From Bradyrhizobium sp. CIAT3101 (GTDB lineage Bacteria > Pseudomonadota > Alphaproteobacteria > Rhizobiales > Xanthobacteraceae): a stretch of DNA of 64,000 bases. The stretch is from contig NZ_CP121634.1 in the NCBI RefSeq assembly GCF_029714945.1, positions 9,011,001 to 9,075,000 on the forward strand. Direction: 5' to 3'. Position numbers and translations under genes: made by a program. Below are positions 15,667 to 24,640 of the stretch, piece after piece (position 1 is the stretch's first letter; each line of letters starts with the position of its first letter). The notes below the pieces were generated by a model. The model was not told the origin of the DNA, made no database searches, and worked only from the letters and a program-made list of their open reading frames with translations.

Positions 15667-16995
15667 GTGGACCACGCGCACGAAACCGCACCCAAAAACC
15701 TCGTCATCTGCTGTGACGGCACCGGCAACGAGATCTCGGAGAACATCTCCAACGTCCTGAAGCTCTATCGCTGCCTGCGCAAGACCGACAGGACGCATCC
15801 GCGGCAGATGGTGTTTTACGATCCCGGGGTCGGCACGGTGACGGAGCCGTCGACCTGGAACAGGTGGAAGGCCAACATCAAGCTGGTGCTGGGGCTCGCC
15901 ACCGGCTACGGGCTCGATGACAACGTGCTCAATGCCTATTGCTTCTTGGTCGAGCACTATGCGCCGGGCGACCGCATCTATCTGTTCGGTTTTTCGCGCG
16001 GCGCCTACACGGTTCGGGTGCTGGCGGGGCTGATCCACAAGGTCGGGCTGATCTCGCCGGAGCAGGCGAACCTCGCAGGAAGTGGCCTCGTCGCCTACAA
16101 GCAATATTCCGGGACCGGGCACGGCAACGACATCGAGGACCTCAAGAACATCGCGGTCGACGACGAGGGCCCGCTGCCGAAGGACGCATTCGACCTCGCC
16201 GCCCAGTTCGCGCGCATCACCTCGACGCGCTGGCCGACCATCCATTTCATCGGCGTGTGGGACACGGTGGCGAGCGTGATCGTGCCGCGGCGCGACGTGT
16301 TCTTCCTCGTGTTCAGCCTGGAGGAGCTCGCCTTCACGCTGCGCAACCCGAGCGTCAACATCTTCCGCCAGGCGATCGCCATCGACGAGCGGCGCTGCAT
16401 GTTCCGCCTGAAAGCGTACGAGGAGCCGCAGGAATACTGGAGCAACCGCTACGTCCCCGACGAGAAGAAGGAGCCGCAGGACATTCTGCAGGTGTGGTTC
16501 GCCGGCGTGCATTGCGACGTCGGCGGCGGCTATCCGGAGGCCGAAAGTGCGGAGTCCAAATATCCGCTGATCTGGATGATCGAGGAGGCGGCGAAGGCCG
16601 GGCTGAACTTCAACCCGCGCACCGTGAACCAGCTCGCCTGGGGTATCCAGCGCAAGAACTCGCCGTTCAGCTATGTCGGGCCTGCCTACACCGGCAAGGC
16701 GGGCATGCTGCACAATTCAATGAGCGCGGCCTGGCGCGTGCTGGAGTTCTTGCCGAAGAGCGCGAAGTACAAGGAATGGCCGGAGCGGAAGGTGTTTTTC
16801 GGCTTCTACATCCCGGATTGCGAGCCGCGCGTCATTCCCGAAGGCGCGCATGTGCATGAGAGCGTGTTGAAGCGGATGGCGGTCGAGCCGGATTATCGGC
16901 CGGTGAATTTGCCGAAGGATTTCGTGACGGTGCCGATGCCGGTGGCGCCGGGGGGCGGTCTTGAGGCGGAGGCGGGGGAGATCGTGACGGGGTGA
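15667..16995 (+). CDS. DUF2235 alpha/beta-hydrolase (Tle1-like)
   Basis: 442 residues from GTG 15667, with GGAGG about nine bases upstream. The protein opens with LVICCDGTGNEIS, the family's N-terminal signature. It carries the nucleophile elbow GFSRGAYTVR near residue 110, with VWDTVAS following about 80 residues later. DUF2235 includes the T6SS phospholipases Tle1 and many stand-alone cytosolic hydrolases. No vgrG, PAAR or immunity gene is adjacent, so this one is better seen as a stand-alone hydrolase of unknown substrate. A broken copy of its 5' end lies 4.5 kb upstream. Confidence 0.88.
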   Translation: MDHAHETAPKNLVICCDGTGNEISENISNVLKLYRCLRKTDRTHPRQMVFYDPGVGTVTEPSTWNRWKANIKLVLGLATGYGLDDNVLNAYCFLVEHYAPGDRIYLFGFSRGAYTVRVLAGLIHKVGLISPEQANLAGSGLVAYKQYSGTGHGNDIEDLKNIAVDDEGPLPKDAFDLAAQFARITSTRWPTIHFIGVWDTVASVIVPRRDVFFLVFSLEELAFTLRNPSVNIFRQAIAIDERRCMFRLKAYEEPQEYWSNRYVPDEKKEPQDILQVWFAGVHCDVGGGYPEAESAESKYPLIWMIEEAAKAGLNFNPRTVNQLAWGIQRKNSPFSYVGPAYTGKAGMLHNSMSAAWRVLEFLPKSAKYKEWPERKVFFGFYIPDCEPRVIPEGAHVHESVLKRMAVEPDYRPVNLPKDFVTVPMPVAPGGGLEAEAGEIVTG

Positions 16996-17002
16996 GCTCC
17001 TC

Positions 17003-17202
17003 TTACCCTCCCCTGGAGGGGGAGGGTCGGCTCACATTGAGCGCAGCGAAATGGGAGACGGGGTGGGGTGACGGTCTCTCCGCGACGAACAGTGCCCGAG
17101 TGGAGAGATCACCCCACCCCGTCACGCAATCTCGCTTCGCTCGATTACGTGCCGACCCTCGAGCGAGCTGCGCTCGTCTCGGACCCCTCCAGGGGAGGGT
17201 AG
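17003..17202. repeat. Palindromic repeat, family B
   Basis: Begins CTTACCCTCCCCTGGAGGGG and ends CCCCTCCAGGGGAGGGTAGG, with GGGGTGGGGTGAC and its complement inside. The right arm carries a short extra piece near 17140-17180. It starts ten bases after the DUF2235 stop. Confidence 0.88.
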
Positions 17203-17343
17203 GCACCCCGCTACCGCCACTTTCCTCAATCGCCGCTACTTTTCATTAAAATTCTCCGCCCCGCCTTAGCTTCATCGCATCAACTGCTCCTCCACACTCG
17301 GAACCTGCCACCGCGCTGTCCGCGGTATTGGAGGAGAGTGCCA

Positions 17344-17589
17344 ATGCATCCGCGCCGACATGCCCGTGTGAAGCCGTCGGGCCTGGTGTCCCGCCAGGCC
17401 AAGATCATCACCGACCCGCGCGCGCCCATCATCGTCTGTACGCTGGTGGACTATTCGCCGGGCGGCGCCTGCATCGATCTCGGCGGGCAGGTGAAGATTC
17501 CCGATCGGTTCGAGCTGCTGCACGTCAACACCAAGAAGCGCTGCCGCATCGCATGGAAGCGCGGCACGCGGGTGGGTGTGGTGTTTTAG
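17344..17589 (+). CDS. PilZ domain protein
   Basis: 81 residues, a single PilZ domain. PilZ domains bind cyclic di-GMP through an RxxxR motif and a later (D/N)xSxxG. Here RRHAR sits near the N-terminus and DYSPGG follows, so both binding elements are present. The ATG at 17344 is seven bases after GGAGGAG; the GTG at 17338 is too close to it. A stop shortly before the IS element leaves the gene intact. Partner and output cannot be told from the context. Confidence 0.85.
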   Translation: MHPRRHARVKPSGLVSRQAKIITDPRAPIIVCTLVDYSPGGACIDLGGQVKIPDRFELLHVNTKKRCRIAWKRGTRVGVVF

Positions 17590-17614
17590 GAGAGAGCTGT
17601 TCGCTTACCCTCCC

Positions 17615-17678
17615 CTTGCGGGTGTTCAGACCGGGGAGAAGGTGGACAGGTGTTCGGAGACATCGTGGACACTTTCGA
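17615..17678 (+). repeat. Left inverted repeat of the IS element
   Basis: 64 bases from CTTGCGGGTGTTCAGACC to GACACTTTCGA, identical in reverse complement to 18837-18900. Confidence 0.92.
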
Positions 17679-18892
17679 CAGCTCAGTAAGGAGGCTGTCG
17701 GATGCCGTTCCACGAGGTGTCCCGGATGGACGCGAGATCGGAGTTTGTCGTGCTGGCCTCGGACGAGGGAGCCAATGTTCGGCAGTTGTGCCGTCGGTTC
17801 GGCATCAGCCCGACGACCGGCTACAAGTGGCTGGAGCGTTGGCGAGCGGCCGGGATGAGCGGGCTTCAAGAGCAGTCGCGGCGGCCACAGACGTCGCCGG
17901 CACGCAGTGCTGCGGCGATCGAGGAGGCCGTGCTTGCGCTTCGAGCCGAGCATCCGGCCTGGGGCGGGCGGAAGATCGCCAGGCGGCTGAAGGATCTGGG
18001 GCAGGAAGCCGTTCCGTCGCCCTCGACGGTGACGGCAATCCTGAAGCGTCATGGGGTGGAACTGGGCAAGTTTGGTGGCGGCTCGCCCACCTTCACTCGC
18101 TTCGAGCGGTCGCGGTCGAACGAGTTGTGGCAGATGGACTTCAAGGGCCACGTGGCCATGCACACCGGCCGGCTTCATCCATTGACCGTGCTCGACGATC
18201 ATTCGCGCTTTTCGGTGACACTGGCGGCGTGCGCCGACCAGCAGACCGAGACGGTCAGGCAGCACCTCATCGCGGCCTTCCGCCGCTATGGCCTGCCCGA
18301 GAGGATGATCACCGACAACGGTTCGCCCTGGGGCGACGGTCCGGGCAGCCCGTTTACCCCGCTTGGCGTCTGGTTGATCGAGCATGGCGTCAAGATCAGC
18401 CATTCCCGGCCCTATCATCCGCAGACCATGGGCAAGGACGAGCGCTTCCACCGCAGCCTCAAGGCCGAAGTGTTGTCGGCTCCTGCCTTCGCCGACATCG
18501 CTGCCGCTCAGCGGGCTTTCGAGCGATGGCGTACCGTCTACAACACGCAACGGCCGCACGAAGCGCTCCAGCTCGCAGCGCCGGCCAGCCGCTATCAACC
18601 GAGCCCGCGCGATTATGTCGAGACGATCGCGCCCTTCGAATACGCACCAAACGACGCTGTGCGCCGGGTTCAGCAGAGCGGTCACGTCAGCTTCCGCGGT
18701 CGCAATCTCAAAGTCCCGAAGGCCTTCCGCGGCAAAGACATCGCATTCCGGCCAACCATGGAGGATGGCGTCTTCGACGTCCTCTTCAGAACCCAGACGA
18801 TTGCAACCGCCGACATCCGACCTCTCGACGGACGGCTCGAAAGTGTCCACGATGTCTCCGAACACCTGTCCACCTTCTCCCCGGTCTGAACA
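17623..18892 (+). mobile_element. IS481-family insertion sequence
   Basis: One transposase gene lies between long inverted repeats that begin TGTTCAGACC and end GGTCTGAACA, the 5'-TG..CA-3' form of this family. The perfect inverted repeat covers 17615-17678 and 18837-18900 (64 bases) and runs past these ends into the flanks, because both flanks are halves of a palindromic intergenic repeat (CTTGCGGG on the left, CCCGCAAG on the right). No direct target duplication is visible. Confidence 0.88.
17702..18889 (+). CDS. IS481-family DDE transposase
   Basis: 395 residues. An N-terminal HTH (RQLCRRFGISPTTGYKWLER) is followed by the integrase catalytic core with the three acidic residues in LWQMDFKG, ITDNGSPWG and KDERFHRSLKAEV. 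AAGGAGG stands just before the ATG at 17702. The reading frame is intact and its last 16 codons lie inside the right inverted repeat, so the protein end is part of the transposon end. The copy looks capable of movement. Confidence 0.95.
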   Translation: MPFHEVSRMDARSEFVVLASDEGANVRQLCRRFGISPTTGYKWLERWRAAGMSGLQEQSRRPQTSPARSAAAIEEAVLALRAEHPAWGGRKIARRLKDLGQEAVPSPSTVTAILKRHGVELGKFGGGSPTFTRFERSRSNELWQMDFKGHVAMHTGRLHPLTVLDDHSRFSVTLAACADQQTETVRQHLIAAFRRYGLPERMITDNGSPWGDGPGSPFTPLGVWLIEHGVKISHSRPYHPQTMGKDERFHRSLKAEVLSAPAFADIAAAQRAFERWRTVYNTQRPHEALQLAAPASRYQPSPRDYVETIAPFEYAPNDAVRRVQQSGHVSFRGRNLKVPKAFRGKDIAFRPTMEDGVFDVLFRTQTIATADIRPLDGRLESVHDVSEHLSTFSPV

Positions 18893-18900
18893 CCCGCAAG
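18837..18900 (-). repeat. Right inverted repeat of the IS element
   Basis: Perfect reverse complement of 17615-17678. It overlaps the transposase stop codon. Beyond it CAAGGGGGGAGGGAGCGCAG resembles the repeat arm found inside the ligase gene. Confidence 0.92.
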
Positions 18901-18962
18901 GGGGGAGGGAGCGCAGTTGTGCGTGTGGAGAAAGTGTTGAGCCCAAATAGAGCGATCGCCCC

Positions 18963-19634
18963 TCAATAACAGCGCGATGCCGCGATCGCGTGGACGCGGC
19001 GGTCGCCGAGCAAGTGCGCGACAAAACTGGTCTTCGGGAAGATCTTTGCGAAGGCCGCGTCGCGGATGCTTAAGCCGCCGGCATACGCGCCGAAGGCCGG
19101 CATTACGGCGCGCATGCCGTCGCTGGCGAAACACCGCCGCTCCATCGAACGGCCGCGCGTGGAGACGCGGGCCTTGGGATGCAGATGGCCGGCGATCTCG
19201 CCATGCGCGCCGGTCGGCTCGTGGCGGAACGTGATCGGGCCGATCGCGACTTCATCGGCGACAGTGCCGCCGAGATCGCGCGGCAGCATGGGATCGTGAT
19301 TGCCGGAGATCCAGATCCAGTCGCGGCCACTTTGGAGCGCGGCGACGGCGTCGCGGTCATCCGCGGAGAGGCGCTCGTGCGCGGCGCGATCGTGAAAGCT
19401 GTCGCCGAGCGCGATGACGATCTTTGGATCATGGCGGGAGATGACAGCAGCGAGCCGGCTCAGCGTCGCCAGCGTATCATAGGGCGGCAGCAGCACGCCG
19501 CGGGTGGCGAAGCTGGAACCTTTTTCAAGATGCAGGTCGGAGACGACGAGCAGGCGCTGCTCTTCCCAGAACAGCGCGCCGGAGAGGTCGGCCGCAAAAG
19601 TCACATCACTGATGGTGACCCTGGAAACGCGCAT
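18963..19634 (-). CDS. pdeM: Ligase-associated DNA damage response endonuclease PdeM
   Basis: Calcineurin-like metallophosphoesterase of 223 residues, member of the ligase-associated set. Metal-binding motifs are in order: VVSDLHLEKG, ALGDSFHD, SGNHDP and GHLHPK. I chose ATG 19634 (MRVSRVTIS), preceded by GAGGA. The longer open frame upstream runs into the helicase gene and is not coding. It follows the Lhr-like helicase by about 50 bases on the same strand and is likely co-transcribed. Confidence 0.9.
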   Translation of the reverse strand: MRVSRVTISDVTFAADLSGALFWEEQRLLVVSDLHLEKGSSFATRGVLLPPYDTLATLSRLAAVISRHDPKIVIALGDSFHDRAAHERLSADDRDAVAALQSGRDWIWISGNHDPMLPRDLGGTVADEVAIGPITFRHEPTGAHGEIAGHLHPKARVSTRGRSMERRCFASDGMRAVMPAFGAYAGGLSIRDAAFAKIFPKTSFVAHLLGDRRVHAIAASRCY

Positions 19635-19687
19635 GTCCTCGACATCCTCTGAAACCAGCGCGCCCAACGTCACGTCAAAACCTGCTT

Positions 19688-22264
19688 CTATCCCATCGCC
19701 TCTTTGACCAGCTCGTCGGCAGCTTCCGCCAACAGCTCGTCGCCAGCTTCGCCATAGACTGACTCGCGGCCGATTTCCAGCATCACGGGGACGGCGAGCG
19801 GGGAGACGTGGTCGAGTTCCCGGTGGGTGATGCGGCCCTGGATACGGGCGAGCATGTCGCCGAGACGGCGCAGGTCGAGCAGGCCGGTGGCGGCATCCGC
19901 GCGCGCGGCGCGCAGCAGTACGTGATCGGCCTGGTGCTTGCGCAGCACGTCGTAGACGAGATCGGTCGAGAACAGCACCTGGCGGCGGCTCTTCTCCTCG
20001 CCGGTGTGGCGGCGCGCGATCAGGCCGGAGATGATCGCGCAATTTCGGAACGTGCGCTTCATCAGGGCGGATTCGGCGAGCCAGGCCTCGAGGTCGTCGC
20101 CGAGCATATCGGGATCGAATAGCGCGTTGAGATCGAGCCTGCCGTTGCGGATCATGAAGGACATGTCGCCGAGCGCCCAGATCGCCACCGCATATTCGTT
20201 GGCGACGAAGCCGAGCGGCCGCGCCCGCGCGCGTTCCAGCCGGCGCGTCAGCAGCATGCCCAGCGTCTGGTGCGCCAGCCGGCCTTCGAAGGGATAGCAG
20301 ACGATGTAATGCTTGTTGGCGCGCGGAAAGCTCTCGACCAGCAACTCGCGCACCGCGGGCACGCGCGACACGTCCTTCTGCAGCGACAGCCAGTCACGCA
20401 CCTGCTCCGGCAGGCCTTGCCACGCGCGCCCGTCATCGAGCAGACGCCGAACGCGCTCGGCGAGGTAAGTCGAGAGCGGAAACTTGCCGCCCATATAGGA
20501 GGGCACCTTCGGATCCTTGTCATGCGCACGCGAGACATAGACCTGGTCCTCGACCAGGGTTTCGTAGCGCACGACTTCGCCGCTGAACACAAAAGTGTCG
20601 CCGGGGCTCAGGCCCTCGATGAAGGCCTCCTCGATCTCGCCGAGCAATCGGCCGCCGCGCGCGATCACGCCGGTCGCGCCGCCTGTTTTTCCTTGCCCGC
20701 CGCCGCGCGAGCGCACCAGCCGCACCTTCAGCATGTCGTCCTCGACAATGGTGCCGACATTCATCCGGTAGCTCTGCCGCACCTTTGGGTTGGCCACGCG
20801 CCAGCGGCCCTGCTTGTCCTGCTTGATGCGGGCGAAGCGCTCATAAGTTTTTAGCGCGTAGCCGCCGGAGGCGACGAAGTCGACGACGTCGTCGAAATCC
20901 TGTCGCGTGAGATCGGCGTAAGGCGCCGCGGTGCGCACCTCGTCGTAAAGCTGCTCGGAGAAAAACGGCTCGCCGCAGGCGCAGCCGAGCACGTGCTGGG
21001 CCAGTACGTCGAGCGCGCCGGTGCGGAGCGGCGGCGTGTCCTGCGCGTTCTCGGCGATGGCGTCGATGGCGACGCGGCACTCCAGCACCTCGAAGCGATT
21101 GGCCGGCACCAGCACCGCGCGCGAGGCTTCGTCGAGGCGATGGTTGGCGCGGCCGATGCGCTGCATCAGGCGCGACGCTCCCTTGGGCGCGCCGATATTG
21201 ACGACGAGATCGACGTCGCCCCAGTCGACGCCGAGATCGAGCGAGGAGGTGCAGACCACGCCGCGCAATTTGCCTGCCGACATGGCGTCCTCGACCTTGC
21301 GGCGCTGGGCGACGTCGAGCGAGCCGTGATGCAGCGCGATGGCCAGATTGTCGTCGTTCATGCTCCAGAGATTCTGGAACAGCATCTCGGCCTGGCTGCG
21401 GGTGTTGACGAAAACCAGCGTGGTCTTGTTCGCCTTGATCAGCTGGTAGATTTCGGGAAGCGCGTGGCGCGCGCTGTGACCGGCCCAGGGCAGCCGCTCG
21501 CTTGTGTCGAGCATCTCGACCTGCGGCGGCGCCGCGCCGCCGGCGATGACGATGTCGGCGGAGCAGGCTTTGTCTTTCGGCTGCGGCACCAGGAAGCGGA
21601 CCAGCGCTTCCGGCTCGGCCACGGTCGCCGAGAGGCCGATCGCGCGCATCTGCGGCGCCAGCCGCCACAACCGCGCCAGGCCCAGCGAGAGCAGATCGCC
21701 GCGCTTGGAGGTCACCAGCGCGTGCAGCTCGTCCAGCACGATTCGTTTCAGGGAGGAAAACAAAAACGGCGCGTCGTCGGAGGACAGCAGCAATGCGAGC
21801 TGCTCCGGCGTCGTCAGCAGAATATCGGGCGGATAGCGCCGCTGCCGTTGGCGCCGCGACACCGGCGTGTCGCCGGTGCGGGTCTCGATCTTGATCGGTA
21901 GGCCCATCTCGGCGACCGGCCGCTCCAGATTGCGCGCGATGTCGACGGCGAGCGCTTTCAGCGGCGAGATGTAGAGCGTGTGCAGGCCGGTGCTGCGTTG
22001 CACGGCGCGGCCGGTGGAGACGACGGATTTCGCGGGAGAGGTCGGCGCAGAGCTCAGCTCCACCAGCGTCGGCAAGAATCCCGCCAGCGTCTTGCCGGCG
22101 CCGGTCGGCGCGATCAGAAGCGCGCTAGCGTCCTCGCGCGCCTTCTCCAGCAGCGCGAACTGATGCTCGCGCGGCGCCCAGCCGCGGGCCGCAAACCACG
22201 CCTGGAAGCGCTCGGGCAGCAATGCGGCCGGCTCGGCCGGTATTTTGAGGATGCGGGGCGGCAC
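19688..22264 (-). CDS. Ligase-associated DEXH helicase (Lhr-like)
   Basis: 858-residue superfamily 2 helicase of the Lhr-core type, found with bacterial ATP-dependent ligase, an MBL exonuclease and a phosphoesterase. Walker A is APTGAGKTLAGF near residue 55, motif II is DELH, and the later motif QRIGRANHRLDEASR is typical of Lhr. The C-terminal part (Lhr winged helix and DUF4985-like region) is complete. The N-terminus MPPRILKIPAEP at 22264 fits the family. Expected role: 3'-5' DNA or DNA:RNA helicase in repair. Confidence 0.92.
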   Translation of the reverse strand: MPPRILKIPAEPAALLPERFQAWFAARGWAPREHQFALLEKAREDASALLIAPTGAGKTLAGFLPTLVELSSAPTSPAKSVVSTGRAVQRSTGLHTLYISPLKALAVDIARNLERPVAEMGLPIKIETRTGDTPVSRRQRQRRYPPDILLTTPEQLALLLSSDDAPFLFSSLKRIVLDELHALVTSKRGDLLSLGLARLWRLAPQMRAIGLSATVAEPEALVRFLVPQPKDKACSADIVIAGGAAPPQVEMLDTSERLPWAGHSARHALPEIYQLIKANKTTLVFVNTRSQAEMLFQNLWSMNDDNLAIALHHGSLDVAQRRKVEDAMSAGKLRGVVCTSSLDLGVDWGDVDLVVNIGAPKGASRLMQRIGRANHRLDEASRAVLVPANRFEVLECRVAIDAIAENAQDTPPLRTGALDVLAQHVLGCACGEPFFSEQLYDEVRTAAPYADLTRQDFDDVVDFVASGGYALKTYERFARIKQDKQGRWRVANPKVRQSYRMNVGTIVEDDMLKVRLVRSRGGGQGKTGGATGVIARGGRLLGEIEEAFIEGLSPGDTFVFSGEVVRYETLVEDQVYVSRAHDKDPKVPSYMGGKFPLSTYLAERVRRLLDDGRAWQGLPEQVRDWLSLQKDVSRVPAVRELLVESFPRANKHYIVCYPFEGRLAHQTLGMLLTRRLERARARPLGFVANEYAVAIWALGDMSFMIRNGRLDLNALFDPDMLGDDLEAWLAESALMKRTFRNCAIISGLIARRHTGEEKSRRQVLFSTDLVYDVLRKHQADHVLLRAARADAATGLLDLRRLGDMLARIQGRITHRELDHVSPLAVPVMLEIGRESVYGEAGDELLAEAADELVKEAMG

Positions 22265-22315
22265 GGCGTAAGAGGTAAGCCGTGCCGGCGGGTTCGTCGA
22301 GGGGTGGGGAGGTCC

Positions 22316-23545
22316 CTACTCCGACATCGGCTTGTCCGAGATATCCCAATCCTTGCCGCTGAAGATCGAGATGAACAGCGTCTTCATCGGCGTGTAGTCG
22401 TCGGGCGTGTAGTCGTAGGTGACGCCGTCGAGGAAATAGGGCGAGTGGAAGCCCTTCAGCGTGGAGGCCTGCTTCAGCACGTTGGCGCGGGTGAGCTCGT
22501 CGCCGCAGCGGCGCAGGATCTCGCCCATGGTCACGGCCTGGCCGTAGCCGGCAAAGGCGATGGTGTTGTCCTGATCGATCGCCGGCGTGTACTGCTTGCG
22601 CAGTGCCTCGAACGCCATCACGTCGGGGTCCTTCTCCCATTTCGGCAGGCCGACCTCCTTGTTGTAGCGGATGGCGACGATGCCCGCGGCGTTCTCGAGG
22701 CCAGCGGCGTTGAGGATCGAGCGGCCGGTCGAGCCCGCCGACAACAGCTGCAGCGGCTTCCAGCCGAGCTCGGCCACTTTACGGATCGACTGCGACGTCG
22801 CCTTGCCGGTGGTGATGTTGTAGAAAACATCCGCGCCCGATTTCGAGAGATTGATGAGCTGGGAATCGACCGTGGGATCGGTGAGATCGTAGGTCTGCTC
22901 CATGATCACCTGCGCGGTGCCGCCGGCATCGGCCAGCACCTTCTTGAAGGGCCCTAAGAAGTCGCGGCCGAAATCGTCGTTCTGGTAGAGGATGCCGACC
23001 TTGGCGTTCGGTTTCGTGGCGACGACGTGCCGCGCCAGGATGCGTGCCTCGGTCGGATAGAGCGGCAGGCCCGCCATCGTCCATTTGAACTCTTTCGGGT
23101 TATTCCACTTCGACGCGCCCGTGTTGAGCAGCAGTTGCGGCACGCCCTTGGAGTTCAGGTATTTGTGCACGGCCGTCTGCGGCGCGGTGCCGAGCGAGCC
23201 GTAGAGCGCCAGCACCTCCTCCTGCTCGACGAGGCGACGCGTCGCCTCGACGCATTTCGGCGCGCTGTAGGCGTCGTCCATGGTCAGGAACTTGATCTTG
23301 CGTCCGTTGATGCCGCCCTTCTCGTTCAGCATCTGGAAATAGGCTTCGCCAATGCGCCCGAGCACGCCGTAGAGCGAGCCGGGACCGGAATGCGGCACGG
23401 TCTGCCCGATCTTGATCTCGGTGTCGCTGGCGCCTGAATCGTATTTCTTCTCAGCGGCCCAAACGTACGGCGCGGGCAGAACGGATGCGGCGATGGTGGC
23501 GAGCGCGGCGGCGCTGACATCGCGCCGCGATGGATTCTTTGTCAT
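22316..23545 (-). CDS. ABC-type branched-chain amino acid binding protein, Tat-exported
   Basis: 409 residues of the LivJ/LivK (type I periplasmic binding) fold. The N-terminus MTKNPSRRDVSAAALATIA has a twin-arginine motif and hydrophobic core ending near VWAAEKK. The mature part starts IKIGQTVPHSGPGSLYG, typical of this family. ATG 23545 is preceded by GGGAGAG. The frame is open further upstream but without a signal. No permease or ATPase gene is adjacent, so its transporter must lie elsewhere. Its position between the helicase and methyltransferase genes breaks the repair cluster. Confidence 0.88.
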   Translation of the reverse strand: MTKNPSRRDVSAAALATIAASVLPAPYVWAAEKKYDSGASDTEIKIGQTVPHSGPGSLYGVLGRIGEAYFQMLNEKGGINGRKIKFLTMDDAYSAPKCVEATRRLVEQEEVLALYGSLGTAPQTAVHKYLNSKGVPQLLLNTGASKWNNPKEFKWTMAGLPLYPTEARILARHVVATKPNAKVGILYQNDDFGRDFLGPFKKVLADAGGTAQVIMEQTYDLTDPTVDSQLINLSKSGADVFYNITTGKATSQSIRKVAELGWKPLQLLSAGSTGRSILNAAGLENAAGIVAIRYNKEVGLPKWEKDPDVMAFEALRKQYTPAIDQDNTIAFAGYGQAVTMGEILRRCGDELTRANVLKQASTLKGFHSPYFLDGVTYDYTPDDYTPMKTLFISIFSGKDWDISDKPMSE

Positions 23546-23660
23546 TGTTGTTTCTCTCCCTGGTGCGCGCATTGTGCTGGCATCCGCACGGCTCGCAAGT
23601 AGGAAGTCGTCGCTTTGCGACGCAATGACGCTCAAATTGCAGGGTATTTAGCGCCTAGAC

Positions 23661-24587
23661 TCAAGTTTTCTCGGCCACGACAACGAGACCGCGCACCGGC
23701 TCGTTGTTCTCGTTGCGCGGCGAGCACGGCTCCAGTGTGAGAAGCTTGAGGCCGGCCTTCGCGATCGCACCGCGCGCATATTCCGCCGAATGGGCATAGC
23801 GCAGGCCTTCGCCGAGAACGGTGCCATCGCCGTCATGCGTCTCCAGCGTGAAGGCAAGCACGCCGCCGGTCGCAAGCACGCGCTTCGCTTCCGTGAGCAC
23901 CGGCGCGAGATCGGAGAGATAGACGAAGGCGTCAGCGGCGACGACGAGGTTCGCGTATCCGTCCGCCTTGCCGCGCAGGCCTTCGATCATGTCGGCGACC
24001 TCGAGCTCGGCGTAGAGCCCGGTAGCACGCGCTTCCTTGATCATGCCGGGCGACAGATCGATGCCGGTGAAATGATCGACCTGCTTTGCGAAGGCCGCCG
24101 CCGCGAGGCCGGTGCCGCAGCCGAGATCGATGGTGCGTTTGAAGTAGGCCGGCTTCTTCGCAGCGACGCGCGCGGCCAGCACCGCCTTGAAGATCAGCGA
24201 CGGCGCGCGATAGCCGAGATCGTTGATCAGCGCGTGCTCGAAGCGCGGCGCGTATTGGTCGAACAGCGCCTGCACGTAAGCCTTGGGCATCTCCGCCATC
24301 TCGGTATCGCCAAGCCGCATCAGATGCAGGCCGGCGCCGTGCTGGTCCTCCGGATCGGACTCGCGCGCTTTGCGAAACGCCGCGATCGCCTTGTCGCGCT
24401 CGCCGAGCTGCTGGCGGATCTCGCCGAGCGTGAACCAGGCGGAGGTGAAGTTTGGCGCGAGCTCGATCGCCTGCTCGATCAGATCGGCGGCGGCGGGCAG
24501 ATCGCCCTTGAGCTGGAGGTCGCGTGCGAACTCGAAACGGCGGTCGGCCATGAGATCGCCGGAGGTCAGAAACAGGCGGAGCGGCAT
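23661..24587 (-). CDS. TPR-containing SAM-dependent methyltransferase
   Basis: 308 residues. The first 90 contain two tetratricopeptide-like units (ADLIEQAIELAPNFTSAWFT and IAAFRKARESDPED). A class I methyltransferase domain follows, with motif I DLGCGTGLAAAAFA near residue 165. ATG 24587 keeps the early SGDLMADRR motif that I associate with this family; ATG 24551 is the alternative. It is divergent from the exonuclease gene with a 50-base shared promoter region. The substrate is unknown. Confidence 0.8.
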   Translation of the reverse strand: MPLRLFLTSGDLMADRRFEFARDLQLKGDLPAAADLIEQAIELAPNFTSAWFTLGEIRQQLGERDKAIAAFRKARESDPEDQHGAGLHLMRLGDTEMAEMPKAYVQALFDQYAPRFEHALINDLGYRAPSLIFKAVLAARVAAKKPAYFKRTIDLGCGTGLAAAAFAKQVDHFTGIDLSPGMIKEARATGLYAELEVADMIEGLRGKADGYANLVVAADAFVYLSDLAPVLTEAKRVLATGGVLAFTLETHDGDGTVLGEGLRYAHSAEYARGAIAKAGLKLLTLEPCSPRNENNEPVRGLVVVAEKT

Positions 24588-24640
24588 TGGGAACCAGGTG
24601 GTGACTCGAAGATGCGGTCGAGCGACCTATATAGCAGGGC

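Noticed and set aside
15667..16995. Type VI secretion effector assignment for the DUF2235 protein
   Set aside because: No vgrG, PAAR, hcp or immunity gene is adjacent.
18963..20042. Long fused minus frame joining PdeM to upstream sequence
   Set aside because: The added part overlaps the helicase coding region in another frame; PdeM starts at 19634.
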